Origin: JAJEEA01 sp965243615
GTDB taxonomy: Bacteria > Acidobacteriota > Vicinamibacteria > Vicinamibacterales > UBA8438
Assembly (NCBI GenBank): GCA_965243615.1
Contig: CBDEVO010000003.1
Coordinates: 62,001 to 126,000 of the forward strand
Length of the DNA: 64,000 nucleotides
Direction of reading: 5' to 3'
Shown one piece after another: positions 44,271 to 53,247 of the stretch. A program made the position numbers and the translations under genes. Positions within the stretch are counted from its first letter, which is position 1, and each line of letters begins with the position of its first letter. The notes under the pieces were generated by a model, which made no database searches, was not told the origin of the DNA, and saw only the letters and a program-made list of their open reading frames with translations.

Positions 44271-44612
44271 CTACATCGACCCGGAATCCTGGGCCACCGG
44301 CTCCTGCCCCTGATAGCCGCCGACGGCCGACCGCGACACCTCGATGCGCACCTTGTCGGCGACCTGGAGCTGGACCGACCGGTCGTTCAGCTTCGTGATG
44401 GCCCCGTAGATGCCGCTCGTCGTGATCACCTTGTCGCCCACCTTGAGGGCGTCCCGGAACTCCTGCACCTTCTTCTGGCGCCGCCGCATCGGCAGCAGGA
44501 TGATGAAGTAGAAGATGGCGAGGATCAGCGCGAACGGCAGGAACTGCGCCCACAGCGGCGGGCTGCCCTGCGCGGCCTGGGCGAAGAGCGTCGGGAGGCC
44601 GGAATCAGGCAT
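44271..44612 (-). CDS. yajC: Preprotein translocase subunit YajC
   Basis: A 113-residue protein with one N-terminal membrane helix (LPFALILAIFYFIILLPM) followed by the diagnostic RRRQKKVQEFRDALKVGDKV and TTSGIYGAITKLND. It associates with SecDF. It is 67 bases before secD and 67 after tgt, in the canonical tgt-yajC-secD-secF order. Confidence 0.95.
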   Translation of the reverse strand: MPDSGLPTLFAQAAQGSPPLWAQFLPFALILAIFYFIILLPMRRRQKKVQEFRDALKVGDKVITTSGIYGAITKLNDRSVQLQVADKVRIEVSRSAVGGYQGQEPVAQDSGSM

Positions 44613-44679
44613 CGGTGATCTTCAATCGCCAGCGAGCCCCTCGCCGACGGCAGCGCGCAGGCGACGCCGCCCGGGGCGG

Positions 44680-45852
44680 TCAGGAACGGGGCCGGCGGGA
44701 GAACGTCTCGTGAAAGCGTTGCCGGAACGACTCGAACGTGCCGATCAAGATAGCCTCCCTCATGCGGCGCATCGTGTCAAGGTAGAAGTGCAGGTTGTGC
44801 AGCGTGTTGAGGGTCCTCCCGGTCATCTCGCCGGCCACGTGCAGGTAACGCAGGTAGGCCCGGGAGTACCGCCGGCACGTGTAGCACGGGCAGCCGGGAT
44901 CGGGGGGGCGCGCATCGTCGGCGAACTCCGCCCGCTTGATGGACAGCGGCCCCTCGCGGGTCAGGAGCTGGCCGTTGCGGGCGTTGCGGGTCGGCAACAC
45001 GCAGTCGAACAGGTCGATGCCGGCGGCTACGCACTCGACGAGGTCGTCGGGCATCCCCGTCCCCATCAGGTACCGCACGCGGTCGTCCGGCAGCAGGGCC
45101 GCGGTGTCCGCCGCCACGCGGTACATCACGTCCACCGGCTCGCCCACGCTCAGGCCGCCGATGGCGTATCCCTCGAACCCCAGCGCCACCGTCTCGCGTG
45201 CGCTCGATGCCCGCAGGCGGTCGTAGACGCTGCCCTGCACGATGCCGAACTGGGCCTGGCCGGGGTTGGTCACCTCGCCGTTCAGGCGGCCGGGATCCCC
45301 GCGAAGGTCGAGGAACCGCGTGCGGCACCGGCGCGCCCAACGCAGCGTCCGGCGCATCGAGGCCTCGGCCTCGGCCTCGGACACGGGATAGCTCGTGCAC
45401 TCGTCGAACGCCATGGCGACGTCCGAACCGAGCCGGGCCTGTATGTCGGTCGCGCTCTCGGGGGTCAGCCGCTGCCGGCTGCCGTCGAGGTGCGACCGGA
45501 ACGAGACGCCGTCCTCGTCGATCGTGCGGCGGTCGCCGAGGCTGAACACCTGGTAGCCCCCGCTGTCGGTGAGGATCGGCCGGTCCCAGCCGATGAAGCG
45601 GTGGAGTCCGCCGGACCGGGCCACGAGGGGGGCGCCCGGCCGCAGGTGCAGGTGATAGGTGTTGGCGAGCACGAGCTCGGCCCCGAGGCCGACGACGTCG
45701 CGGTGCGTCAACCCCTTGACGGCCCCCCGCGTGCCCACCGGCGCGAACGCCGGCGTGCGGACGACCCCGTGCGGGGTGCCGATCTCCCCCGCCCGCGCCT
45801 TCCCGTCGCGGTGGGTCACCCGGAACGAGAAACAGGAATCGGACTGCGGCAT
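44680..45852 (-). CDS. tgt: tRNA-guanine(34) transglycosylase
   Basis: A 390-residue Tgt that swaps guanine-34 for the queuosine precursor preQ1 in Asp, Asn, His and Tyr tRNAs. Residues TDSGGYQVFSL and FDCVLPTRNARNG hold the two catalytic Asp. The zinc site is CPCYTC with the later His in NTLHNLHFYLD. ATG 45852 is preferred to 45903; a TAGTAT box (45878-45883, minus strand) lies 25 bases upstream. Confidence 0.95.
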   Translation of the reverse strand: MPQSDSCFSFRVTHRDGKARAGEIGTPHGVVRTPAFAPVGTRGAVKGLTHRDVVGLGAELVLANTYHLHLRPGAPLVARSGGLHRFIGWDRPILTDSGGYQVFSLGDRRTIDEDGVSFRSHLDGSRQRLTPESATDIQARLGSDVAMAFDECTSYPVSEAEAEASMRRTLRWARRCRTRFLDLRGDPGRLNGEVTNPGQAQFGIVQGSVYDRLRASSARETVALGFEGYAIGGLSVGEPVDVMYRVAADTAALLPDDRVRYLMGTGMPDDLVECVAAGIDLFDCVLPTRNARNGQLLTREGPLSIKRAEFADDARPPDPGCPCYTCRRYSRAYLRYLHVAGEMTGRTLNTLHNLHFYLDTMRRMREAILIGTFESFRQRFHETFSRRPRS

Positions 45853-45909
45853 CACCCCACGGCTCGGCGCCTGCCGTATACTACGCGGGTCCGACGAGCC
45901 CATGTGGGT

Positions 45910-45996
45910 CTAGGAGTCGGCGCCGTGGAACCGCGCGGGCGCCTGGAGGGTTGGTTGGGCGCCAGGCGGGGCCCAACGCGATGACGGACGGGCCGG
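45910..45996 (+). repeat. Dispersed intergenic repeat, copy B
   Basis: Begins CTAGGAGTCGGCGCCG, close to the IS1182 end (CTAGGAGTCTGCGCCG), then GGAGGGTTGGTTGGGCGCC shared with copies A and C. It lies in the divergent gap between tgt and ddl and points toward ddl. Confidence 0.65.
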
Positions 45997-46080
45997 GAAT
46001 CGGCGCGCGGGCTCCCTCGACCCGCGGTCGGGCGCCACGCCGAGCCGCGGGGCTGCGCTCCAACGGGCAGGGACAGCACA

Positions 46081-47244
46081 TTGAGACGGCTTCGCATCGG
46101 TGTCGTATACGGCGGCCGCTCGGGCGAGCACGAGGTGTCGCTGGCCTCGGCCGCCGCCATCTTCGCCAACCTCGACCGGAAGCGCTACGACCCCGTCCCC
46201 ATCCGCATCTCGCGCGAGGGCGCCTGGTCGGTGGCCGACCGCCCCCCCGCCGACGAGTCCGCGGCGAAGACCATCGGGCGGGCCCGGAAGGCGCGGCGGG
46301 TGATGCTCGGCGGCCGGGAGGTGCACCCCATCGCCCGCCCCGGCGACGAGACCCTGATGATCGTCGGCCGCGCCGCGGGCCCGCCCGCCCCCGTGCCGCA
46401 CGACGGGCACGCGCTGGCCGGCACCATGACCCTGGACGCCATCTTCCCGATCGTCCACGGCCCCTACGGCGAGGACGGCACGCTGCAGGGCCTGCTGGAG
46501 CTGGCGGACATCCCCTACGTGGGGGCGGGGGTCGTCGGGGCGGCGGCGGGGATGGACAAGGCGGTGATGAAGGCGCTGTTCGCGGCGGCCGGCCTGCCCA
46601 TCGTGAAGCACGAGACGGTGCTGCGCCGCGCCTGGCGGAAGAGCCGCGGGACGATCCTCGCCGACCTCGGCGCCCGCCTCCGCTATCCCCTGTTCGTCAA
46701 GCCCGCCAACCTGGGGTCGAGCCTCGGCATCTCGCGCGCGGCCGACCAGGCCGCGCTGTCGGCCGGCATCGACCACGCGGCGGAGTTCGACCGGAAGATC
46801 ATCGTCGAGGAAGGGGTGGTCCCCTGCCGCGAGATCGAATGCGCGGTGCTCGGCAACGACGACCCCGAGGCGTCGGTGCCGGGCGAGGTCGTCCCCGCGG
46901 GCGACTTCTACGACTACGAGGCGAAGTACCTGGACGACCGGTCCCGGACCATCATCCCGGCGGACCTCGCTCCCCACGAGGCGGAACGGATCCGCGCCCT
47001 CGCGGCCGCGGCGTTCCGGGCCATCGACTGCGCGGGCATGGCCAGGGTCGACTTCCTCCTCGACCCCGCCGGCGGCATCTTCCTGAACGAGATCAACACG
47101 CACCCCGGGTTCACCACCATCAGCATGTTCGCCAAGCTCTGGGAGGCCAGCGGCGTCGGCTACCCGGCCCTGCTCGACCGGCTGATCGAGCTCGCCATGG
47201 AGCGGCACGCGGAACGGCGGGAGTCCCGCATCGGCGGCCCCTGA
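46081..47244 (+). CDS. ddl: D-alanine--D-alanine ligase
   Basis: Joins two D-alanines for peptidoglycan precursors, an ATP-grasp enzyme. The 387-residue product begins RRLRIGVVYGGRSGEHEVSL; ATP-grasp features are FPIVHGPYGEDGTLQGLLE, VKPANLGSSLGISRA and FLLDPAGGIFLNEINTHPGF (metal ligands). The start is a TTG at 46081 with AGGGA 9 bases before; no ATG or GTG is better placed. Copy B of the dispersed repeat lies in its leader. Confidence 0.93.
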   Translation: MRRLRIGVVYGGRSGEHEVSLASAAAIFANLDRKRYDPVPIRISREGAWSVADRPPADESAAKTIGRARKARRVMLGGREVHPIARPGDETLMIVGRAAGPPAPVPHDGHALAGTMTLDAIFPIVHGPYGEDGTLQGLLELADIPYVGAGVVGAAAGMDKAVMKALFAAAGLPIVKHETVLRRAWRKSRGTILADLGARLRYPLFVKPANLGSSLGISRAADQAALSAGIDHAAEFDRKIIVEEGVVPCREIECAVLGNDDPEASVPGEVVPAGDFYDYEAKYLDDRSRTIIPADLAPHEAERIRALAAAAFRAIDCAGMARVDFLLDPAGGIFLNEINTHPGFTTISMFAKLWEASGVGYPALLDRLIELAMERHAERRESRIGGP

Positions 47245-47246
47245 CG

Positions 47247-49409
47247 CTACTCGAAAGGGGTGCGGCCGTCCCACACGCGGGCCGAGCGGATGACGTCGCC
47301 GCGCTGCAGGCGGTCGACGACGTCCATGCCCCCGATCACGACGCCGAGCACCGGGAACCGGCCGTCGAGCCGGGGCCGGGGGGACGCGGTGATGAAGAAC
47401 CCGCCGCTGCCCGTGTCGGCGCCGTCGAGGGCGAGGCCGACCGTCCCCCGCAGATAGGGCCGCGGGCCGAGCTCGTCGCGAACGCGGTAGCCGGGCCCGC
47501 CCCCGGCGCGGGCGCGGGGGTCGCCGGCGCGCACCAGACCGCCCGCCGCCACCTCCTCCACGAGCACCCCGTCGTAGTAGCCGGACCGGACGAGGCGCAT
47601 GAAGTGGCCGCCCGACAGCGGCGCCTCGTTGACGGCCAGCTCGATCTGAAAGGTCCCGCGGTCGGTGTCGACGTACACGTGCGGCGAGACCGAGGGCCGC
47701 ACGAGCTCGGGCGACTCGTATGTCCCGAGGGGCTGCGGCAGGGGGGTCGACCGGATCTCGCGGGCCGGATCGTCCGGCCCGCCGGGACCGGCGAGACGCG
47801 CCGCGGCGCCGACCCGAACCGCCCAGTCGGGGTCGTCGAGCGCGTCCCGCAGCGCCTCGAGGGCGGGACCGCCGCCGATGCGCGCGAGCGATTCGACGGC
47901 CGCCTCCCGCGCCGCCGGCGAGGCCGAGTTCACCTCGTCGCGGTACGCACCGGCGAGGAACTCGACGGCCCGGCGGCCGCCCATGTCGCCGAGCAGCCGG
48001 GCCGCGGCCTCGCGGACGGCCGCGTTCCCGTCAGAGAGATGGTTCAGCAGCACCGCGTCGAGGCCGGGGGCGCGGACCGCGGCGAGGGCCCGCAGGACGG
48101 CGGGCACCACCCGCCGGTCCTCGTCCTCGAGGAGCAGGGAGAGCCGAAAGGCGGCCGCGTCGGGGTCCGCGAGGGCCAGCGCGCGGGCGAGATCGGCGCG
48201 GACCTGCCAGTGGGGGTCGGGCGGCAGGCCCGACAGGAGGAGCAGGAACGACTCGGGATCGAGCCTCGCGAGGGCGGTCAGGGCCGCCCCCCGCACCGTC
48301 GGCGCGCCGTGCGCGAGCAGCTCGATCGCGATCTCGACGGTCTCCGGGGCGCCGACCGCACCGAGGGCGTCGAGGAGGGCGACGAGCAGGTCCGGGTCGA
48401 GGTCGCGGGTCCGCAGCAGATCGCGCAACGCCGGGGCCGCCCCCGCGTCGCCGATGGCGCCCAGCGCGCGGACCGCGGACAGGACGACCCTCGGGTCCCG
48501 CCGGTCCCGATCGAGGAGCTCGACGAGGACGGGGACCGCCGACGCGTCGCCGAGCGCCCCCAGTCCGCGGGCGGCCATCGCGACCCCGACGGTGCCGCCG
48601 ACGCCGGCCAGGGTGCGGAGGGGGCCCGCCGCCCGGGGGTCGCCGACCCGCCCCAGCGCGTCGGCGACCGGCCACCACCAGAGGAGGGGATCGCCGGACT
48701 CGGCGAGGACGACGGCGGCGAGCGCGTCGAAGTCGCCCAGCGCGGCCAGCGCGCCGACCCCCGACCGGAACGCTTCGACCCGGGGGCCCAAGGGATATCC
48801 CATCTCGTCGGGATCGACGTCGTAGGCCACCGTGACGTGCGCCGCGGCCATCGCCTGAACCGCCCCGGCCGCCTCCGGCGCCGGCAGCCGGCCGAGGGCG
48901 TGCGCGGCCCGCGCCTGCACGAGGGGCGACGGGTCCTCCAGGGCGGCGGTCAGGGGCCCGACGGCCGACGGCCCGCCGAGCAGCCCCAGCCCGAACGCGG
49001 CGACGGCCCGGACATCCGGCTCGGGATCGGACAGGGCCCCCGCCAGCACCGGCACGCCCGCCGCCAGTCCGACCCGGCCCACGGCCTGCACGGCCCGGTA
49101 GCGGACCGGGGCGTCGGGGTCCCGGGCGAGCCCGAGAAGGTCGGGGGCCGTCGCCGGGGCGAAGCCGGGCGCGGTACCCGGGCCGCCGCCGCCGCCGGAA
49201 GCCGGCAGGTCGAGGAGCGGCAACGCGGGGTCGCGCAGCAGCCGCTGATCCTCGAGCCACAGAATCCAGGCCAGCTTCTCGTCGCGGGTCGCGGTGGCCG
49301 GCGCCTCGACCGTGGACGGCGAGGTCGCGCAGCCGGCGACGGCGGCGGCGATGCACGCGGCGGCGACGAACCTGGAGAGACGACGTGGCAGGAAGAGAGA
49401 TGGTGACAT
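47247..49409 (-). CDS. HEAT-repeat lipoprotein with C-terminal cyclophilin-like PPIase
   Basis: A 720-residue exported lipoprotein: FVAAACIAAAVAGC is a signal peptide with lipobox at about residue 28. Residues ~80-550 are HEAT/PBS-type repeats (PVRYRAVQAVGRVGLAAGVP, EPDVRAVAAFGLGLLGGPSA and many more), a curved protein-binding scaffold. Residues ~565-720 are a cyclophilin-type peptidyl-prolyl isomerase domain: GTFQIELAVNEAPLSGGHFM, GGGPGYRVRDELG, GSGGFFITASPRPRLDGRF and VLGVVIGGMDVVDRLQRGD. Several catalytic positions differ from classical cyclophilins (FFIT where SQFFI-T is usual), so activity is uncertain. ATG 49409 was chosen; the open frame continues upstream only as a shadow of folC and lptD. 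Divergent from folC. Confidence 0.88.
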   Translation of the reverse strand: MSPSLFLPRRLSRFVAAACIAAAVAGCATSPSTVEAPATATRDEKLAWILWLEDQRLLRDPALPLLDLPASGGGGGPGTAPGFAPATAPDLLGLARDPDAPVRYRAVQAVGRVGLAAGVPVLAGALSDPEPDVRAVAAFGLGLLGGPSAVGPLTAALEDPSPLVQARAAHALGRLPAPEAAGAVQAMAAAHVTVAYDVDPDEMGYPLGPRVEAFRSGVGALAALGDFDALAAVVLAESGDPLLWWWPVADALGRVGDPRAAGPLRTLAGVGGTVGVAMAARGLGALGDASAVPVLVELLDRDRRDPRVVLSAVRALGAIGDAGAAPALRDLLRTRDLDPDLLVALLDALGAVGAPETVEIAIELLAHGAPTVRGAALTALARLDPESFLLLLSGLPPDPHWQVRADLARALALADPDAAAFRLSLLLEDEDRRVVPAVLRALAAVRAPGLDAVLLNHLSDGNAAVREAAARLLGDMGGRRAVEFLAGAYRDEVNSASPAAREAAVESLARIGGGPALEALRDALDDPDWAVRVGAAARLAGPGGPDDPAREIRSTPLPQPLGTYESPELVRPSVSPHVYVDTDRGTFQIELAVNEAPLSGGHFMRLVRSGYYDGVLVEEVAAGGLVRAGDPRARAGGGPGYRVRDELGPRPYLRGTVGLALDGADTGSGGFFITASPRPRLDGRFPVLGVVIGGMDVVDRLQRGDVIRSARVWDGRTPFE

Positions 49410-49430
49410 CGGCTGCACTGCGGCCGGGCG

Positions 49431-49438
49431 CGTATACC
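49431..49438. promoter_or_regulatory. Divergent promoter between the HEAT-PPIase gene and folC
   Basis: The 36-base gap contains CGTATACC. On the minus strand it gives GGTATACG (a TG-extended -10) 21 bases from the ATG at 49409; on the plus strand TATACC lies 7 bases before the folC GTG at 49446. Both genes thus appear to start transcription from this small patch. Confidence 0.4.
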
Positions 49439-49445
49439 ATATCAT

Positions 49446-50774
49446 GTGGTTCCCGACCGCTTCCCGCCGTCGCGTCGCTCCCGTGACCCCCTGGATCGCC
49501 TTCTCGGCCTCGAGCGCTTCGGCATCCGGCCGGGACTCGATGCCATCCGCCGCCTGATGGCGGCCCTCGGAGACCCCCAGGCAAGCTACCCGTCGATCAT
49601 CGTGGCGGGCACGAACGGCAAGGGTTCGGTGGCCGCGATGATCGACAGCGCCCTGCGCGCGGCCGGGTACCGGGCGGGCCGTTACACCTCGCCCCACCTG
49701 ACGTCGATCACGGAACGGTTCACCGTGGGCGGAGCCGAGATCCGCGAGGCGGCGCTGCGCGAGGAGGCGGCCGGGGTGCTGCGGCAGGCCGACGCGCTCC
49801 TGCGGAGGGGCGGGCTGGCCCATCCGCCGACGTTCTTCGAGGCGGCGACCGCGATCGCGCTGTCGTGGTTCCGGCGCGCGGCGGTCGACGTCGCGGTGGT
49901 CGAGGTCGGCCTGGGGGGGCGGCTCGACGCCACCAACGTGCTGACGCCGGCGGCGGGGGTCATCACGTCGATCGGACTCGACCATCGGGAGCACCTCGGC
50001 GACACCCTCGAGGCGGTCGCGGCCGAGAAGGCGGGAATCGTCAAGCCGGGCATGGTGGTGGTCACCACCGAGACCGCACCGCCGGCCGTCGCGGTCATCG
50101 ACGACGCGTGCCGACGGCGCGGCGCCCGGCTCGTCCGGGCCGCGGAGGACACCGCGGTCGCGCTGAGGCGGGAGGGTCCCCGCCCGCGGATCGAGGTCAC
50201 CACCCCCCGGCGCCGCTACCCCCCGTTCCCCCTGGGCCTCGCCGGCGCCCATCAGCGGTCGAACGCGGCCGGCGCCATCCGGCTGCTGGAGACGCTGGCC
50301 GGCGCCGGGCTGCCCGTCGCGCCCGAGGCCGTCGTCCGCGGGCTCTCCGAGGTGGCGTGGCCGGGGCGCCTCGACCTCGTCCGCGCGCCCGGGCGCGGGG
50401 CGGTCCTGCTCGACGCCGCCCACAACCCCGCGGCGGCGGCGGCCCTGGCCCGGCACCTTCGGGACGCGTTTCCCGGGCGGCTGCCCATCGTCTGCGCGGT
50501 CATGCGCGACAAGGACGCCGACGGCATCATCGACCGCCTCGCCCCCTGCGCGAGCCGCATCGTCTGCACCGCGCCGGGCAACCCGCGCGCGGTCCCGGCC
50601 CGCGCCCTCGCGGATCGCGTGCGGGCGCGGGCGCCGGGGCTCTCCGTGACCGCCGAGGACGACCCCCGCGGCGCATTGGAGACGGCCTGGCGCACCGCGG
50701 AGACGGTGTGCGCGACCGGCTCCATCTTCCTGGTGGGGGAACTGCTCGCGGCGCTTCGCCGGGGCGAACCGTGA
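49446..50774 (+). CDS. folC: Bifunctional dihydrofolate/folylpolyglutamate synthase
   Basis: Adds glutamate to dihydropteroate and folates. The 442-residue Mur-ligase-like enzyme shows IIVAGTNGKGSVAAMIDSAL (ATP loop), RYTSPHLTSITERF and FEAATAIALSWFRRAAVDV. GGRLDATNVL and the later LLDAAHNPAAAAALARHL are further family boxes. GTG 49446 is the likely start. lptD begins 99 bases later on the same strand. Confidence 0.93.
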   Translation: MVPDRFPPSRRSRDPLDRLLGLERFGIRPGLDAIRRLMAALGDPQASYPSIIVAGTNGKGSVAAMIDSALRAAGYRAGRYTSPHLTSITERFTVGGAEIREAALREEAAGVLRQADALLRRGGLAHPPTFFEAATAIALSWFRRAAVDVAVVEVGLGGRLDATNVLTPAAGVITSIGLDHREHLGDTLEAVAAEKAGIVKPGMVVVTTETAPPAVAVIDDACRRRGARLVRAAEDTAVALRREGPRPRIEVTTPRRRYPPFPLGLAGAHQRSNAAGAIRLLETLAGAGLPVAPEAVVRGLSEVAWPGRLDLVRAPGRGAVLLDAAHNPAAAAALARHLRDAFPGRLPIVCAVMRDKDADGIIDRLAPCASRIVCTAPGNPRAVPARALADRVRARAPGLSVTAEDDPRGALETAWRTAETVCATGSIFLVGELLAALRRGEP

Positions 50775-50873
50775 GGGATGCGCACGGGCGGGACTCCCGT
50801 CGCGACCCGCGCGCGTAGCCGTGATATTCTCGGAGCATTCGGAGTGCCGGCGCCGGCCGCGCCCTTCCCCTCC

Positions 50874-53234
50874 ATGAACCGCCTTGTCCGCCCGGGAAGC
50901 CGTGGCGAAACCGCGCGTTGCGCCGATCGAGCGCGGAAGGGCCTCCTCCTCGGGGCCCTCGGGCTCTCCGCCGCCCTCACGGCCGCCGTCCCGGTCCGTG
51001 CCCAGGATCTCCCTGCCGCCATCGGCGGATCGCGGCAGTTCCACTGGGAGCGGGTCGCGCCCAACCAGTTGTGGCTGAGCGGCGAGGTCGAGATCGACGG
51101 CGGCGGGGGCGAGAGCTGGCGCTTCCATGCCGACGACGCCAACATCTACACGGACGAGTCGCTGCTCGTGGCGACCGGCAACGTGGTGTTCGCGAGCGAG
51201 AACGCCCGGCTCGCGGCGGACCGGGCGGAGTTCGACTACGAGACGGGGACCGGCATGTTCTTCAGCGCGTCGGGCTCCACCGAGCTCGTCGAGGACATCG
51301 AGCCGAGCATGTTCGGCACCCAGGAGCCGGAGATGCGGTTCTGGGGAGAGCTCATCGAGAAGACCGGCACGCGCAGCTACCGGCTGACCAACGGGGGCTT
51401 CACCTCGTGCATCCAGCCGACCCCGCGCTGGGAGGTGCGCGCCTCCTCGGTCGACATCAACCTCGACCAGCACGCCCGGCTGCGCAACATGCTGCTGCTG
51501 GTGAAAGGCGTCCCCCTCTTCTATCTGCCGTACATGTACTACCCGGTCCAGGAGGAGGACCGCGCCACCGGCTTCCTGATGCCGACCTACGGCGCCTCGA
51601 CGGTGCAGGGGCAGTCGATCAGCAACGCGTTCTTCTGGGCGATCAACCGCAGCCACGACGCGACGGTCTTCCACGACTGGCTCACGACCACCGGCCAGGG
51701 CACGGGAGGCGAGTACCGCTACGTGCTCGGGGAGGGCCGCGGCAACGCCGAGACCTACCTGCTGAACGAGAACGAGGCCCCCGACCCGTTCCGCGGCGGC
51801 GACGAGCTCCTGCCGGCCCGCCGCAGCTTCCGGATGCGCGGCGACCTCCAGCACACGTTCACGGACGCCATCCAGGCGCGGGGCCAGGTCGACTACTTCT
51901 CGGACATCGAGGTGCAGCAGACATACCAGCGGGACATCTTCCAGGCGACGAACAGCTCGCGCTCGTACGGCGGCAACGTGACCGGTTCGTGGGGAGCGTA
52001 CACCCTGAACGGGACCGCCGACTTCCGCGAGACCTTCTTCGGACTCGACGACTCGTCGCTCCACGGGGCGGGACCGCGCGTCTCGTTCAACCAGTCGGAA
52101 AGGCAGATCGGCACCCTACCGATCTACTACGGGTTCAACAGCGAGTACGCCAACCTGCTCCAGCAGCAGGGGTTCGCCGGGACGGTGACCGACTCGGGGC
52201 TGACCCGCTTCGACGCCAACCCGCTGCTCCGCGTGCCGTTCACCCGCTGGCCCTTCCTGACGTTCAACTCGTCGGTGGGATACCGCCGGACCCACTGGCG
52301 GGAGAGCATCGACCTCGCGAGCATGGAGCAGGTCGACGCCCCCATCTCGCGGTCGATGTTCGAGATGGCGACCGAGATCACCGGCCCGGTGTTCGTCAAG
52401 ATCTGGGACACGCCCAACACGGGCTACTCCGAACGGATGAAGCACCTCATCGAGCCGTGGGTCTCGATTGAGCGGACCACCGCCGTCGACGACGAGCTCT
52501 TCGAGCAGATCGTCAGAATCGACAGCACCGACTCGATCGTCGGCAACACGACCCGGCTCCGGTACGGGATCGACAACCGGCTGTACGCGCGGCGGGGCGA
52601 CAGCGGGGCGCAGGAGTTCCTGACGATCGGGGTCGAGCAGACCTACTACACCGACGAGCGGGCCTCGCAGTTCGACCAGCAGTTCACGACGAGCTTCCAG
52701 CAGACGGCGCCGAGCAACCTGTCGCCGCTCGCCCTGACCGTGCGCGCCGCCATCACCGAGGGCATGGACGGATCGCTGCGGGCCGAGTACGACACCCAAT
52801 TCATGGCCCTGCGGACGATCCGGGCCGACGCCGACATCGCGTTCAGCGACCGGCTGTTCCAGCGCACGGGGTGGAGCCAGCGCCGCTTCATCGAGGGGCT
52901 GTCGGGATTCGACAACAAGGACTTCCTCGACCACACCCTCAACTCGTTCACCAACTTCCGGGCCCGCGACAACAAGTGGGGAGGCGTCTACCAGTTCAAC
53001 TACGACGTGCAGCTCGGACGCATGGTGCAGCAGCGGATGCTGGGGTACTACAACGCGCAGTGCTGCGGGTTCAGCGTCGAGTACCAGACCTACAATCTCG
53101 CCAACCTCGGCTTCTTCCGGACCCGGGCGGCGCAGGACAAGCGCCTCAACGTCTCTTTCACGCTGGCCGGGCTCGGCACGTTCGCCAACCTCCTCGGCGC
53201 CTTCGGCCCCGGGACCGGGGCCCGGCAGTACTGA
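50874..53234 (+). CDS. lptD: LPS-assembly outer-membrane protein LptD
   Basis: A 786-residue beta-barrel protein that inserts lipopolysaccharide into the outer leaflet. ATG 50874 precedes a signal peptide (GLLLGALGLSAALTAAVPVRAQ). The N-terminal OstA/jellyroll domain is seen in WLSGEVEIDGGGGESWRFHA and TGNVVFASENARLAADRAEF. GVPLFYLPYMYYPVQEEDRA is the highly conserved LptD box that begins the barrel. Conserved Cys pairs are sparse (SCIQPTP and NAQCCGF), so disulfide pattern may differ from Escherichia. It proves a diderm envelope with LPS. Confidence 0.92.
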   Translation: MNRLVRPGSRGETARCADRARKGLLLGALGLSAALTAAVPVRAQDLPAAIGGSRQFHWERVAPNQLWLSGEVEIDGGGGESWRFHADDANIYTDESLLVATGNVVFASENARLAADRAEFDYETGTGMFFSASGSTELVEDIEPSMFGTQEPEMRFWGELIEKTGTRSYRLTNGGFTSCIQPTPRWEVRASSVDINLDQHARLRNMLLLVKGVPLFYLPYMYYPVQEEDRATGFLMPTYGASTVQGQSISNAFFWAINRSHDATVFHDWLTTTGQGTGGEYRYVLGEGRGNAETYLLNENEAPDPFRGGDELLPARRSFRMRGDLQHTFTDAIQARGQVDYFSDIEVQQTYQRDIFQATNSSRSYGGNVTGSWGAYTLNGTADFRETFFGLDDSSLHGAGPRVSFNQSERQIGTLPIYYGFNSEYANLLQQQGFAGTVTDSGLTRFDANPLLRVPFTRWPFLTFNSSVGYRRTHWRESIDLASMEQVDAPISRSMFEMATEITGPVFVKIWDTPNTGYSERMKHLIEPWVSIERTTAVDDELFEQIVRIDSTDSIVGNTTRLRYGIDNRLYARRGDSGAQEFLTIGVEQTYYTDERASQFDQQFTTSFQQTAPSNLSPLALTVRAAITEGMDGSLRAEYDTQFMALRTIRADADIAFSDRLFQRTGWSQRRFIEGLSGFDNKDFLDHTLNSFTNFRARDNKWGGVYQFNYDVQLGRMVQQRMLGYYNAQCCGFSVEYQTYNLANLGFFRTRAAQDKRLNVSFTLAGLGTFANLLGAFGPGTGARQY

Positions 53235-53247
53235 CGGTCCTCTCACC

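Noticed and set aside
45951..49406. An 1,151-codon plus-strand frame over ddl and the HEAT-PPIase gene
   Set aside because: It crosses two well-supported genes and gives low-complexity Arg/Gly/Pro sequence.
49410..52064. Upstream extension of the HEAT-PPIase frame to more than 1,600 codons
   Set aside because: The extension runs antisense to folC and lptD; the signal peptide with lipobox right after ATG 49409 fixes the start.
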